NCBI GenBank assembly: GCA_036897485.1 | Contig: JAYMTF010000069.1 | Location: 1-59,466, forward strand | Length of the DNA stretch: 59,466 nucleotides | Direction: 5' to 3' | DNA from: Pelargonium nanum | Taxonomy: Eukaryota; Streptophyta; Magnoliopsida; Geraniales; Geraniaceae | Shown here: one piece after another, positions 49,033-59,417 of the stretch | How positions within the stretch are numbered: the first letter of the stretch is position 1 | Layout of the letters: every line of letters starts with the position of its first letter | Made by a program: the position numbers and the translations under genes | Notes under the pieces: model-generated | The model's database searches: none | Told to the model about the DNA's origin: nothing | The model's input: only the letters and a program-made list of their open reading frames with translations

Positions 49033-49277
49033 TTTCACTTAACATGTGTTTTTCTTCCTTTGTAGGAAGAACAATTGAAGTGATTTATAGTCTTCACTTA
49101 TTGGGAGTTCTTCCATTTTTGTAGAAAGTGTACAACAGAAGTGAATCACACTCTTAAATCTACAAATTCTTTTGTAGAAAGAACATTTGAAGCGATTCTT
49201 ATGTTGAACAACTTAAAAAATTCTTAGTCTTTCACTTAACACGTTCTTATTTTTCATAAGAAGAACAATTGAAGTGA
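49033..49277. repeat. array of degenerate hairpin-forming repeat units
   Basis: Four successive units of about 40-55 bp (49033-49082, 49091-49144, 49160-49195 partial, 49228-49277). Each runs TTCACTT...GTTCTT, then a short T-rich loop, then AAGAAC...GAAGTGA, so each can fold on itself. Units 1 and 4 are closest, sharing TTCACTTAACA and AAGAACAATTGAAGTGA. Confidence 0.7.
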
Positions 49278-50062
49278 ACCACGCCTTGTACACCGTCTAC
49301 ATGAACAAACAATTTTTCTTATCAAAATCTTATAAAATTAAGCTTTAACACAGCCAGCTGCACAATCCGATCTGAAATAATCTGAATTCTGAAATACTAT
49401 CTTATTGTTAAAAAAGAATAAGTGGAAGCTACGCTAAGCCCAACTCACATGGCAATTGAAACGGTACTGCAAGCATATGCTCCTGGGGCTGTCGAATGAT
49501 CAATGAGTGATGATAATGTATACACACTAGCGGCCATTGCAATTTGCAAACACCACCACATGCTAATAATATCAAACCAAAGAATCATTGTTGACTTCAT
49601 GTTCCTTTTTTTTCACTAAAAAAAAAACATAACAAAACATCTTTGTTAATAAAATGGTAGCTGCTGAAGATCCTGTGAACTATATAAGGTCAAGGATTCA
49701 TTTTAGAACCATAATAAAATCATCAAAATTCAAACATGTAATGTACAGAACAAAATCCAAGCACTCTATAGAGCTAGACACCAAACAAATAAATTATGAA
49801 CTGGTTTAAGGCGCTTGGTTCCTTCAAGATCTCAGGTTTGAGCGCCAAACATTGCATATACATGCACAGCAAACAATGGAGATCCTTACTACATTTCTTC
49901 TTCAATCTTTCGGGCCCTGCATCCGAGGCTGTGCATCAGAAAACCAATGGTTAGCTGTAAACTAAAAGAGAACAAAAGACGCATACAAATCAAATTACAC
50001 TAATGGTTACCTCACTAAAATGTTGTAGATGATCCCATGTCCTCTCATATTCGATGACAATT
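49278..50062. other. intergenic / CNL gene 3' side
   Basis: No gene supported apart from the downstream side of the CC-NB-LRR gene. Contains a SINE-like fragment at 49798-49850. Confidence 0.5.
49798..49850 (+). mobile_element. SINE-like fragment
   Basis: GAACTGGTTTAAGGCGCTTG followed by CAAGATCTCAGGTTTGAGCG reproduces the box A/box B arrangement of the SINEs at 29.4 and 41.5 kb, with substitutions. No tail or target duplication seen. Confidence 0.5.
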
Positions 50063-53000
50063 TCAAGAGACGAGGGGCCAATATTTTCCTTTCCTCTTCG
50101 AGTACTTCTTGAAAAGCATTGGACAGTTTTGGATCTCTAGTATTTCAAGTGTGGAAGGAAGGCCTTCATTTGGCAAGCACTGGAGGTTTGGGCAATCCAT
50201 CAGATACAAGGAAGTAAGAGAGCTGAGGTTTTGGATTCCCCATGAAGAAGAAGATATGGACTCTAGCTTCTTGAAACCAAAGATAGTAAGTTCTTGTAGA
50301 GTAGTCGGAAGCAGCAAAGAACTCCTTAGAGTAGGCTCGTCTTCTGGCACGGGAACTCCTATCCATAAAACTCTAAGAGAGGTGAGTGAGTGCAAGCTCC
50401 ATTCTGACATTGACTGCTTCATATTTGGGCAATCCATGATAAAGACAGTAAGTAGATTAGGAGGCAAACCCATTTCTGGAAAGGATTGGACACTTGAGCA
50501 GTCCCATATATAGAGTGTTTGAAGAGATGTGAGACTATGCATATTATTTGGCAGACTCTTAAGGTTTCTGCATTTGGTGATATTCAAGAACTCGAGATTG
50601 GGGACGGGCAAACCACCTTCCGGGAAGCACCCTATACTGTTGCAATTCAACAATTTCAAAGATTTGAGATTTGTGAGGCTGTGGAGGCAATCTGGCAAGC
50701 TCTTCAGATTTGGACAATCCTTGATCTCAATCTTCTCAATTACTGTCAAAGATGATGACAAAGACCACATATTTGATAATGACACCAGATTTTCGCTATC
50801 TTGAATTATCAACTGCTTCAGCAAGGCTGGTACTGCATTGTCTTCTTTGGTAATAGACAATTGTTGGAGAGAATCATAACTTTTGATCTTCAAGTGCTCA
50901 AGAAGACACTCGGGACCCCTCGTCAGTATTCCATCAACAAGAGACTTTGTAAGCTGATCCCCACAGTCCTCCAGCTCAACATGTTTGAGCTTCCATGGAA
51001 AACCAATCTCATCATTCCCCTCATGCTCGATCTGGACTGACCCGATCTTTGGACATTCTTGGATAAATATCTTTTCAAGCGACATCATCTTCTTTGGTAG
51101 CTTCTGCAGGTTGACACAACTTACTATTTCCAAAGATAACAGGTCACGAGGCATTTCACACGATAAGGATACAAGTTGGGGACAGCTTCTTACCTTCAAG
51201 CTTCTTAGACATGCCAACTTTTCTTCAACCTGAGCTCCATTCTGCCACAAAGACTTCAGATCCTCGCATTCATATATCTCCAAATTTTCAAGAGCAACCA
51301 ACGATCGCACAACACTTTCATCTAGACAAAAAATCCCTGAAACTTTCCCCATACTTAAGGTCTTGAGCGAGACAAGATCAACCATACATCTGAGAAGGGA
51401 CTCGCTACACTTTTCTAACTTCAACTTGCAGAGAGATGGAAGGCTGATCGGGAATTCTCCAACTAAAAGGGGACAATTACGTATCACAAGCTCGCGGAGA
51501 CAAAGGAATTTCCCTTGAAGCCACTGCTCCCATCCCAACATATCTTCAAACTTCAGAGTCTCCAATGCAATAAAAGCAGAATCACAACCATAGAATTCAA
51601 TACCCAAAATCTTTATTGCATTCATCCCTTTTATAACCAAATGCTTGAGCACAGGTAGTCTCCCAGGTGATGGTAAAGATGTACTCTTCCAACAATTACA
51701 AAGCTCTAGCTCCACCATATTACTCATCAACGACGGATCTCCCATCCATGATGGAAATTCTCGTCCACAGTAGAACTGAATCACAAGCCTTTTAAGATCC
51801 CTATGGGGCTGCAACAACTCAAGCACGTCTCTTGCAACACTTCCATTTGATACTAGATCATCTGAATCGCTGTTCCACGCCATCACCAATGTTTCCAAAC
51901 CTGGCTTGCCCTTCATATTAGCATCTCTTGCATCTTGCAAGTCCTTCACATTGTGCAACCCTTCAATGGAAACCTCTCCTTTAAGATGTGAAAGGTCTTT
52001 CAACTCTCTTATGTTGAGCCCATCAACTCCTCTCACTCCCACAATGAATTTTGACAAAGCTCGAAGATCTGTTAAATTACCAATCCCCACTGGCATTGCT
52101 TTCAACTGATCTGTTCCACTTATATCAAGATGATACAAGTTGGTTAGATTTCCAATGCCGGTAGGCAACTTCTCAAGTTTCTTGCATTCTCGTAGTGATA
52201 GTGTTTGCAAGTTCAAGAGAGAACTAACAAAATCAGGTAACAATGTGATCTCAGTTTTTGATAAATTTAAGTACCTCAAGTGCTTTAAACCATTAACTGG
52301 CTCTGGTACATATCTTAGCGTATAACCACTCAAAGATAGTACTCTCAAGTATTTTAATTTGAATATCTTTCTCAAAACTTCATTAGATAGACAACTATAA
52401 TGATTTGATGCAAGACCAGGCAACGGCAGCAATGTCCTCAAACCCTTTCCTTCATCAAAAACTGCAAATCTTTCCGAGACCACATAATTGCTTCGAAAGA
52501 AAGACAAATGACGAACCTTTTGAAAAGTTGAAAGGTGTTCATCTATCTCCAGATGACCATTCAAACTAAAGCATATTTCTCCAGCAGTACACAGAGCTAG
52601 ATCATGAATGAGATCGTGCATCACAAAACTTGCACCATCTCTACTTGATTGTTGAAAAAAAGACCTAGACAATAAGTCATAAAAATATGCAACACCCACA
52701 TCTGCCATATTCTTCCCCCCATTTGGTTGTGATAGAAAGCCTTCAGCCATCCATAACAAGACCAGCTCATTTATGTTGAAATTGAAGTCCTTTGGAAATA
52801 TAGCACAATAAGCAAAACATTGCTTCAAATGGGATGGAAGATGATGATAACTCAGTCTCAAAGCTGGGAGGATATCACTTTTCTTTTCAGGCAAATCCCA
52901 AATCTTACTTTTCAATACATCTACCCATTCATCACGATTCAACTTAGTACGCAATAAACCACCAAGGGTTTTTGCTGTCAAAGGCAAGCCTTTACATTTT

Positions 53001-54169
53001 TTAACTATCATCTGCCCAATATCTTTCAGATCTGGGTGCTCATCAAAATTGGTTGCTCCTAAGGCATGCCAGGTAAACAAAGACAAGCAGTCATCATACT
53101 TTAGTTCCATTAACCCATAAGTTTCAACAGAACCCATCATTGTTGCAACTTCTTGATTACGAGTTGTAACAATGATCTTACTTTCTGGAGCTCCTGTTTT
53201 AAAAGGCTTGTAAAGGATCGTCCAATCTTCATATTTCTCATTCCAAACGTCGTCTAAAACGATAAAAAACTTCTTTCCAGACAAAATGTTCCCCAAACTG
53301 ATCTGAAGTTGATCCAATGTCATGCCATCAGTAGTCCCTCCACCAATAGATTGTAAAATAGTTTTTGTAATGCTGGGAATGTCAAAAGTGTCAGAAACAC
53401 AAACCCATGCTCTCAAATCAAAATGAAACTTGACTTTTTCATCATTGTATAGTTGTTGAGCTAGAGTTGTTTTTCCCAACCCTCCCATGCCTTGTATGGG
53501 AATCACAGACACTCCAGCAGCAGCAGCACTTTGTTCACCAGCCAGCAACAAATCAAGAATAGCCTCCATGTCCTTATCTCTCCCCAAAACATGAGAATCA
53601 GGCAGAGAAGTTGTTGGTACTCTTTGATATGTTGTTTTATTATTAGACCTTCCTCCAACAGCTTTGTCCCCCAATTCAAGATTGTTCTTCTCTGTACAAA
53701 TTTTCTCCAATCTTGTAGTGATATTCTCTAACTTGTACCCGATCTCAGCATAATTAAAATTCCCACCACCACTACTACTACTTCCAATAATACGAAGGGA
53801 AGGTAGGAATTTTCTTACCTTATTAGTACTACTTGTAGCAGTAGCAGCAACAGCAGCTTGTTGTTTGATCTTCAACTTGACCCGCAAAGCTTCAGTTGCA
53901 AACTCGTCCAATACGTCTTCCAGATCATATACCAAGTCTCTGAGCTCCCTCAACCAGATTCCAACGAGCCTGCTTGTGGTCTTCTTGTCTTCAGCGTCTT
54001 CAAGAACTGCATAGATCTTGGGTAGCAAACTCTTCTCCCACATCTCCAGTTGAGAATGGACCTTCTTCTTCCTTGTAAGTTGGCGCAGATCTGGAGAAGC
54101 TAACTTGTCAAACAACTTGTCAAAGGAAGCACTCAGTAAAGCTCCTCCAATAGCAGTAGCAATCTCCAT
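50063..54169 (-). CDS. CC-NB-LRR disease resistance protein, RPP13-like 1 type
   Basis: Intronless 1368-aa intracellular immune receptor. The coiled-coil N-terminal domain carries YDLEDVLDEFA (about 81-91, EDVID-like). The NB-ARC has P-loop GMGGLGKTT (227-235), kinase-2 FIVLDDVWN (302-310), SKIIVTTRNQE (330-340), GLPL (394-397) and MHD (517-519). About 25 irregular LRRs follow from roughly residue 590. All nucleotide-binding motifs are intact and no stop or frameshift is seen, so it is probably functional. Such proteins detect pathogen effectors and trigger cell death. The gene is alone in this window, although the class is usually clustered. It is divergent from CTF7, with starts 1.09 kb apart. 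Trp just after LDDV is typical of non-TIR NLRs. The cognate pathogen cannot be inferred. Confidence 0.96.
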   Translation of the reverse strand: MEIATAIGGALLSASFDKLFDKLASPDLRQLTRKKKVHSQLEMWEKSLLPKIYAVLEDAEDKKTTSRLVGIWLRELRDLVYDLEDVLDEFATEALRVKLKIKQQAAVAATATSSTNKVRKFLPSLRIIGSSSSGGGNFNYAEIGYKLENITTRLEKICTEKNNLELGDKAVGGRSNNKTTYQRVPTTSLPDSHVLGRDKDMEAILDLLLAGEQSAAAAGVSVIPIQGMGGLGKTTLAQQLYNDEKVKFHFDLRAWVCVSDTFDIPSITKTILQSIGGGTTDGMTLDQLQISLGNILSGKKFFIVLDDVWNEKYEDWTILYKPFKTGAPESKIIVTTRNQEVATMMGSVETYGLMELKYDDCLSLFTWHALGATNFDEHPDLKDIGQMIVKKCKGLPLTAKTLGGLLRTKLNRDEWVDVLKSKIWDLPEKKSDILPALRLSYHHLPSHLKQCFAYCAIFPKDFNFNINELVLLWMAEGFLSQPNGGKNMADVGVAYFYDLLSRSFFQQSSRDGASFVMHDLIHDLALCTAGEICFSLNGHLEIDEHLSTFQKVRHLSFFRSNYVVSERFAVFDEGKGLRTLLPLPGLASNHYSCLSNEVLRKIFKLKYLRVLSLSGYTLRYVPEPVNGLKHLRYLNLSKTEITLLPDFVSSLLNLQTLSLRECKKLEKLPTGIGNLTNLYHLDISGTDQLKAMPVGIGNLTDLRALSKFIVGVRGVDGLNIRELKDLSHLKGEVSIEGLHNVKDLQDARDANMKGKPGLETLVMAWNSDSDDLVSNGSVARDVLELLQPHRDLKRLVIQFYCGREFPSWMGDPSLMSNMVELELCNCWKSTSLPSPGRLPVLKHLVIKGMNAIKILGIEFYGCDSAFIALETLKFEDMLGWEQWLQGKFLCLRELVIRNCPLLVGEFPISLPSLCKLKLEKCSESLLRCMVDLVSLKTLSMGKVSGIFCLDESVVRSLVALENLEIYECEDLKSLWQNGAQVEEKLACLRSLKVRSCPQLVSLSCEMPRDLLSLEIVSCVNLQKLPKKMMSLEKIFIQECPKIGSVQIEHEGNDEIGFPWKLKHVELEDCGDQLTKSLVDGILTRGPECLLEHLKIKSYDSLQQLSITKEDNAVPALLKQLIIQDSENLVSLSNMWSLSSSLTVIEKIEIKDCPNLKSLPDCLHSLTNLKSLKLLNCNSIGCFPEGGLPVPNLEFLNITKCRNLKSLPNNMHSLTSLQTLYIWDCSSVQSFPEMGLPPNLLTVFIMDCPNMKQSMSEWSLHSLTSLRVLWIGVPVPEDEPTLRSSLLLPTTLQELTIFGFKKLESISSSSWGIQNLSSLTSLYLMDCPNLQCLPNEGLPSTLEILEIQNCPMLFKKYSKRKGKYWPLVS

Positions 54170-54700
54170 GGGATGAATATTGTGTTCTTCTCTTTTTATG
54201 TGTTTGCTTCAATGCAATGGAAATAAATGAACTTACAGAGAAGAGAAGAGAACTTACAGAAATCAGGAGAAGAGAACAAACAAAATTTTATTATTATCAT
54301 TTTGTAGTTTTTGTCCTCCACTAACAATGAATTATATAATAGTTGTACCTAATCTGTTGACTTTTCATCAATAATACTTTAGACTAAAACTGACTACCTG
54401 TAGAAATTAAAAATGAAAATGGAAGAGAAGATTTATGCAACTATTTAAATGTAAAGATCAAGGTTATTCATGGACATTTTAAGAGGAGGAACAGCTAAAT
54501 CAGTAATATAAGCTAATTACAAATCCTTATTGTTTCAACTAAAAATCCTTCCAATATGCAATATGGTAAAGCCAGGAATGGATGTAGAGTTTCAAAATCC
54601 TACAGAGAACAAGTAAGCAGTAAAGCACCAATAGAAATACAGAAAACCAACCAAGAGTGTAACTGATAATTTTGGCATGGTAATGTAATACTACTCCTTT

Positions 54701-54762
54701 GATCGGCTCGAACTTGAGAACTAAAAAAAAAACAAGCGTCTTAAGCCACTTGCCTCGATGAT
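54701..54762 (-). mobile_element. SINE fragment of the same family as the LRAT-gene intron
   Basis: The minus strand reads GGCAAGTGGCTTAAGACGCT, a T-run, then TTCTCAAGTTCGAGCC. It shares CAAGCGTCTTAAGCCACTTG exactly with 41574-41593. The A-tail is missing, so the copy is truncated. Confidence 0.7.
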
Positions 54763-55131
54763 AGTTGGTAAGATGGAGGCCAGTTATTGCTAGTAAGTAG
54801 TAAATGAACCAAAGATCTATAAAGCTACTTCACAACTAAGACACAAGAACAGTAGGATTAGGTCACACACATGTTCAATTTCAGCTGACCCTGCATAGGT
54901 TTCTTCACTGATCATAAAGTCTTCTATTGCATGGTAAATCCTGGAATGAACAATGTAAACAATGTTAATTAAGCTGTGATTTAAAGAGTTTTGAAAACCT
55001 ACCTGATCCTGTGTCATCAGCAAGTTTATGCATATGCAACAACTGAACCATCAGGACAAATCAATGGCATGTGCAGCAACCGAGAATGGCTTTGTCATTG
55101 AGAACCTGATAAAAATGGAAAAAACCCAAAT

Positions 55132-55140
55132 TTTGGCGGG
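55132..55140 (+). promoter_or_regulatory. E2F-like site upstream of CTF7
   Basis: TTTTGGCGGGATA matches the plant E2F consensus TTTSSCGS, about 125 bp upstream of the CTF7 ATG; a second GGCGCC core follows at about 55174. E2F control would suit a cohesion factor needed in S phase. Motif evidence only. Confidence 0.5.
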
Positions 55141-55257
55141 ATAGTCAAATTTTTGGGCTAACAAAAATTATTGGCGCCAAATCAACAAAACGCATAGACC
55201 ATCAAGACAGTGCCGATTCTCAGATTCAGATCAGTTCAAGGAGAAAAAGAAGCATTC

Positions 55258-57336
55258 ATGCAATCCAAAATCAGTACCTTCTTCAAGCCCAAATCTAATT
55301 GCTCTGCAATTGAATCTCCATGCCCTCCTCCGGTCACCGGAGTCGTCAGCTTCGACGATGACCTCGTGCTTTGGGAGAAGACAGAGCACCAGTTCGTCAA
55401 CACATACAAGCGTAAATCTAAGAAATCAGACAGGTGAGTCATCTAGTGAGCTCGGTTTCGGTTCTAGATCTCGTCTTCTATATTGCTATTAATTTCGTGT
55501 CCCACTTTTTCTGTTTGGTTGCTGAGAAAAATTCTTAACCTAAGATATTCCAGTGAAACCTGCAAGGAGTTGATTGATGAAGCCTCGAAGGAACCTATTT
55601 CTGAGGAGTTGTGTTCGAGATCGGAATCGGAGATTCCAGTGAAGACGCTGACCAAGAAGAGAAGCTATGCTCAGTTCCATTTGGAGATGGGCCAGTCTGA
55701 TTTTCTTCTCCGGGCGTGCTCCACCTGCGGGCTCAAGTATGCTCCTGGAGATGAAGGGGACGAGAAATCTCACAAAACATTTCACAAAAATTACACCCAT
55801 GGAATCCAATTCAAGGTACAATATTGATGAAAAATTATGTTTCCAGATGTGTTTGATTGGCTTGGTTTGATGCTTGCTTTGTCTAATTGATGGCTCAATT
55901 GTACAGGGTTGGCAAAACGAAAGGGTTGTTCACATGGCTTCTACCAAAGGTGGGCGTATCGTTTTGGTCTTGGATTGTGACCCTCCTGGGCATAGAAATA
56001 AGGTTTGTTTTGACATGTTTGTTTCTTAGACAATGTGTTTGAAAGTTTGAGACTTTTGGTTCCAATTGTCTGTTGGTCATGTTGGCAGGTTCAAGAGGTT
56101 GTGCAGATGATGGAAATTGAGCTTGGTGGTGGATGGATTTTGCATAAGCTCTGTAAGGTGATTGGTCTTTATATGTTTGCACTATAAACTTCCTTATCTG
56201 GTACTTGAATGTTAGAAAGTGTTTGCTTAATTGTCTCCTTCTCCAAATGGTCTTAATTCCAAAACTCTTTAATGTGTTTTCTTCTGGTTTTTGAAATCCA
56301 CATGAGTGTCACTCTTTTTCCCACTTGATTGGATTGCAAATGTAGTGTTACTGAGATACAACTGTTTATTTGTATTGTTTTCTCATCCCTTTGTTCTTCA
56401 GGTTTATCTGTTTATATCCTCTCAGAAGATAGCGGGTTGTCTAGTCGTTGAACCAATAAAAAAAGCATTCAAAGTTCTTTCATGCTCAGTGGATGTAAGA
56501 TCTGATAGCAATCCTCCAAAAGAAACAAGACCATCCACCCTACAATTTGGGCAAATTAGTTTTCAGAGGGAATATGTGAAAACTGCATCTTCTACTGTTA
56601 GTTCCGAGGTATCCAGTGAAAACCTCGGGGCTATCTTCTGTGAAAAGGATGCTGTACCTGCTGTTTGTGGCATTAGAGCTATCTGGGTCACTCCTTCCAA
56701 CAGAAGAAAACATATTGCTAGCCAATTGCTGGAAGCTGCAAGGTGAGCTTACTGATTTGTCCTTAACTTTAAGCTTTAATTGTTTCCTTTCCTGGTACAT
56801 TTTATGCTAAACCAGCCAGTTATATCTTGTGCATGAAGAAAGAAAGTAGGGTGGCGTTTTTGCTCGTACCCATAACTACAAAACCCATGCTCGGTTGAGA
56901 ATAGAGTTTACACAAAAATGTAAAAGACAAGAAAGGAAATAGGCAGAAGTGAATTATAAGATCATAATAAATCCTTGAGAGATCACTTAATGAGCATTAT
57001 AGGTTCATTTTGCTTATTCCATGCAAATATGCTGCAGATATTAGTACATTTTGTTTGGTTCTACTTAAATTTGTGACCAGATTAGGTATGTGGGGACAAT
57101 TGAGTTAACTGGCACAAGGGTGATCAAACTAATTGCTTTCAAATTTGTGATGTATTGTGATTATGGTTTGATGATTTTTTCTTGTTTGATTCAGGAAAAG
57201 TTTCTGCATGGGTTTTGTCCTCGAACGATCTCAGTTAGCATTCTCTCAGCCAACTGCAGCTGGGAAGGCATTGGCATCCAGTTATAGCAGCACCGGAACG
57301 TTCTTGGTGTACAAAAGCAACAAGCTTGATGGATGA
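55258..57336 (+). CDS. CTF7: cohesin acetyltransferase CTF7/ECO1 (ESCO-type)
   Basis: Six coding exons, 55258-55433, 55554-55815, 55907-56002, 56089-56157, 56402-56742 and 57195-57336, total 1086 nt (361 aa). The enzyme acetylates the SMC3 cohesin subunit during S phase to establish sister-chromatid cohesion in the nucleus. The N-terminus QSKISTFF (residues 2-9) is a PIP box for PCNA. A C2H2 zinc finger follows (C114, C117, H132, H136; [11 protein letters not shown]...HKTFHKNY), then the GNAT-type acetyltransferase with the acetyl-CoA loop [20 protein letters not shown] (292-311) and a C-terminus ending GTFLVYKSN. The start at 55258 sits directly before the PIP box; the longer frame begins with GTG. 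Length is close to Arabidopsis CTF7. All junctions are GT-AG and in phase. Confidence 0.95.
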
Positions 57337-58137
57337 ATGCACAGCACAGGTCAAGTCTCATCCATTTGACATCTTAACCATATTTGACGATGACATCTAT
57401 TTGATTATGATTCGCATTCTTATAACGTATGAAAACTTCAAAGTCTTACTGAATTGTCTCATATCAGTATCATTCTTAATTTCTTACGAAGAATTTGAAC
57501 ACTGTGTATTCATAAAGTTTACATAGAATCTGTAGAACTATCCAATGACTGCCCTTTATACTAAAATTATGGCCAACATTTGGTTCAATCCTAATTTGGT
57601 ATTATGCTTTCGGATAAGATGTTCAAATCATGCACTTCTTATGGCCACTTTGACAAATTGGCACAACTCAATCATGTTTATTGTTGCTACCTAATGTTTC
57701 CAATAAAGTATTGTTAAATCCTTAACAATTAATCTCTAATGATAACAAAATTCTGAGTCTTGATGCCATTAGTCCTACATTTCCTTACTTTTCTATAGAG
57801 GAAGCTTATGGGACACGAATGGCAAAGTGTGTAACTTTACCTAAACTTTAAGGGTACTTTTGACTGAAATTGCAATAAAACAGGAATATACCTACAATCT
57901 GCCTAAACAAATACGCGTCGTTTCATATAACTTGAGCCCCAAGTCTCTCCACACACGTCACAAAAGAGGTGTTTCTGGAGATTACTAACTTTTTATTCCC
58001 AAAATGCCACAACCGCCTTACTAAAATTACTCCCATGCCCACACCAAAAACCCTTCGCCTCCTTGCGCCTTTCCATATAATAAACCTCTCTACCTCTTTT
58101 CTTCACCTAAAGCTTTCACTACATTTTCCACGTTCTC
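57337..58137. other. CTF7 3' UTR and promoter of the next gene
   Basis: AT-rich, no supported gene. TTCCATATAATAAACC near 58069 may hold the TATA element of the gene starting at 58138. Confidence 0.5.
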
Positions 58138-58821
58138 ATGGGGACCGTCCCGGACGGCGTCTCGTTCCCGGTGATTTTCTTCGACGGCGAACGCGAAACC
58201 GACATCGGAAAAATCCCTATCTACGCCTCTCTTAGTTTCAAGAATTTCCAATCAATCCTGAGCCAGAGGATTGGGATATCGCCTCATCAGATCTCCGTTT
58301 ATCTCGCGGATAGGAAGAGATCCCGGAAGATTCCGATAACGAGCAAGGTGGATTTCGCCGCCTTCCTTTACGAGAAGGATTGCTTCTTCTTCGCCGTGCT
58401 GAAGCGGTCAAGGCGCGAGAGGAGGCGGAGGGGCCAGAAAGATCTTACCGAAAATTATGACTACGGAGTTGATCGGAGAAAGAAGAAACCGCCGGCGAAT
58501 GTGGTGCTCTTGCGTCGGAACGCGGGGATCGACGGCGATCGGCCATTTTCTGTGGTTTTGCCGCTGGCCGAGTACGAGTACGAGAGTCGGGCGAGAAGGT
58601 TGGAAAGGGAGAGAGAGAGGTACTTGTTCGATATGGCCGAGTTCAGTGATCTCGACATCACGGCCCGGCGTTTCCACGGAGGCGTGGTCTGCGAGGAGTG
58701 CTTGAAGGCAGAGAAGACCTACACAGAGGTAGGGTTTCACTGGTGCGTGTACGACACGGTGACGGTCGGATTCCGGTCACCAGCGGGTCCGATTGCCCGC
58801 CCCGGCAAAGGCTCCGGTTAG
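58138..58821 (+). CDS. uncharacterised plant protein (possibly DUF7138 type)
   Basis: Intronless 227-aa protein, GC-rich compared with its flanks. The N-terminal part (about 8-90: VSFPVIFFDGERETDIGKIP, SLSFKNFQSILSQRIGISPH, VDFAAFLYEKDCFFFAVLKR) has the alternating pattern of a ubiquitin-like or PB1-like fold. A basic stretch follows (about 90-118, RSRRERRRRGQ and DRRKKKPP), then an acidic helix rich in E and R. A conserved-looking Cys block, CEECLKAEK...GFHWCVYDTV (C185, C188, C203), sits near the C-terminus and could bind metal. I recall plant proteins of this kind under a DUF7138 label but cannot verify it. Codon structure and composition support a real gene; the function is unknown. Confidence 0.75.
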   Translation: MGTVPDGVSFPVIFFDGERETDIGKIPIYASLSFKNFQSILSQRIGISPHQISVYLADRKRSRKIPITSKVDFAAFLYEKDCFFFAVLKRSRRERRRRGQKDLTENYDYGVDRRKKKPPANVVLLRRNAGIDGDRPFSVVLPLAEYEYESRARRLERERERYLFDMAEFSDLDITARRFHGGVVCEECLKAEKTYTEVGFHWCVYDTVTVGFRSPAGPIARPGKGSG

Positions 58822-59417
58822 TTTTCCATTTTCCGAGCTTAATTGCGTTCACAATATTGGCTTGGTCAATTTTTTGAGCACATGAAAGAGAAGTGTTCTG
58901 GTGCTAGCTTGTACACAGTAAGTACTGTGTAGCATAGTAATAGTGCTAGTGATTGGCTTGAATGGATTGATGTGTTTATATATTTTGCATATCATAAGCT
59001 CCAATGGGAAAAGGAGCTTATATTGAGTTTTGACACAAAGCAACAGCTAGAGGAGCTGGCTTGGTGGTAGAAACGGCGTCGTATCTTAGTTGGTGGGGTA
59101 GTAGAGACAGCAGTGCAGAGCTGGTCTGGTCTGGTCTGGTTTGTTCCCATTACCACCAAATTCCAACTTGGAGCTTGAAGATGAAGAAAGAGAGGTCTCA
59201 ATTTGAAATATAACTATGATTTTTTTTGTAGGCCCTATGTTTTATACCTGTGCTTTTAGAATGGAAAAAAGATTGAGTATCCAGGCTGGAATTCTGAGCA
59301 ATCATATGGTTGCTTCTATGAGTTCGCTTTGGTTACATTTGATTTTAGTGTTTTTTGAATAGATTGTATGGAATTGTCAATTATTCGGATTCTGGAGATG
59401 TTATTGGTTTGGTAAAA
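58822..59417. other. 3' UTR and intergenic sequence
   Basis: No gene supported. A short GGTCT/CTGGT pentamer run lies at about 59120-59142. Confidence 0.5.

Larger units (their letters stand above)
54170..55257. other. divergent promoter region of the CNL and CTF7 genes
   Basis: No gene supported. Contains a SINE fragment at 54701-54762. The CTF7 leader begins near 55200, preceded by GGCGGGAT and GGCGCCAAAT sequences near 55135 and 55174 that resemble E2F sites (TTTGGCGGG at 55132-55140), which fits an S-phase gene. Confidence 0.5.

Noticed and set aside
49033-49277. CRISPR-like array
   Set aside because: Units are diverged palindromes of unequal spacing in a plant nuclear region; no identical repeats and no unique spacers.
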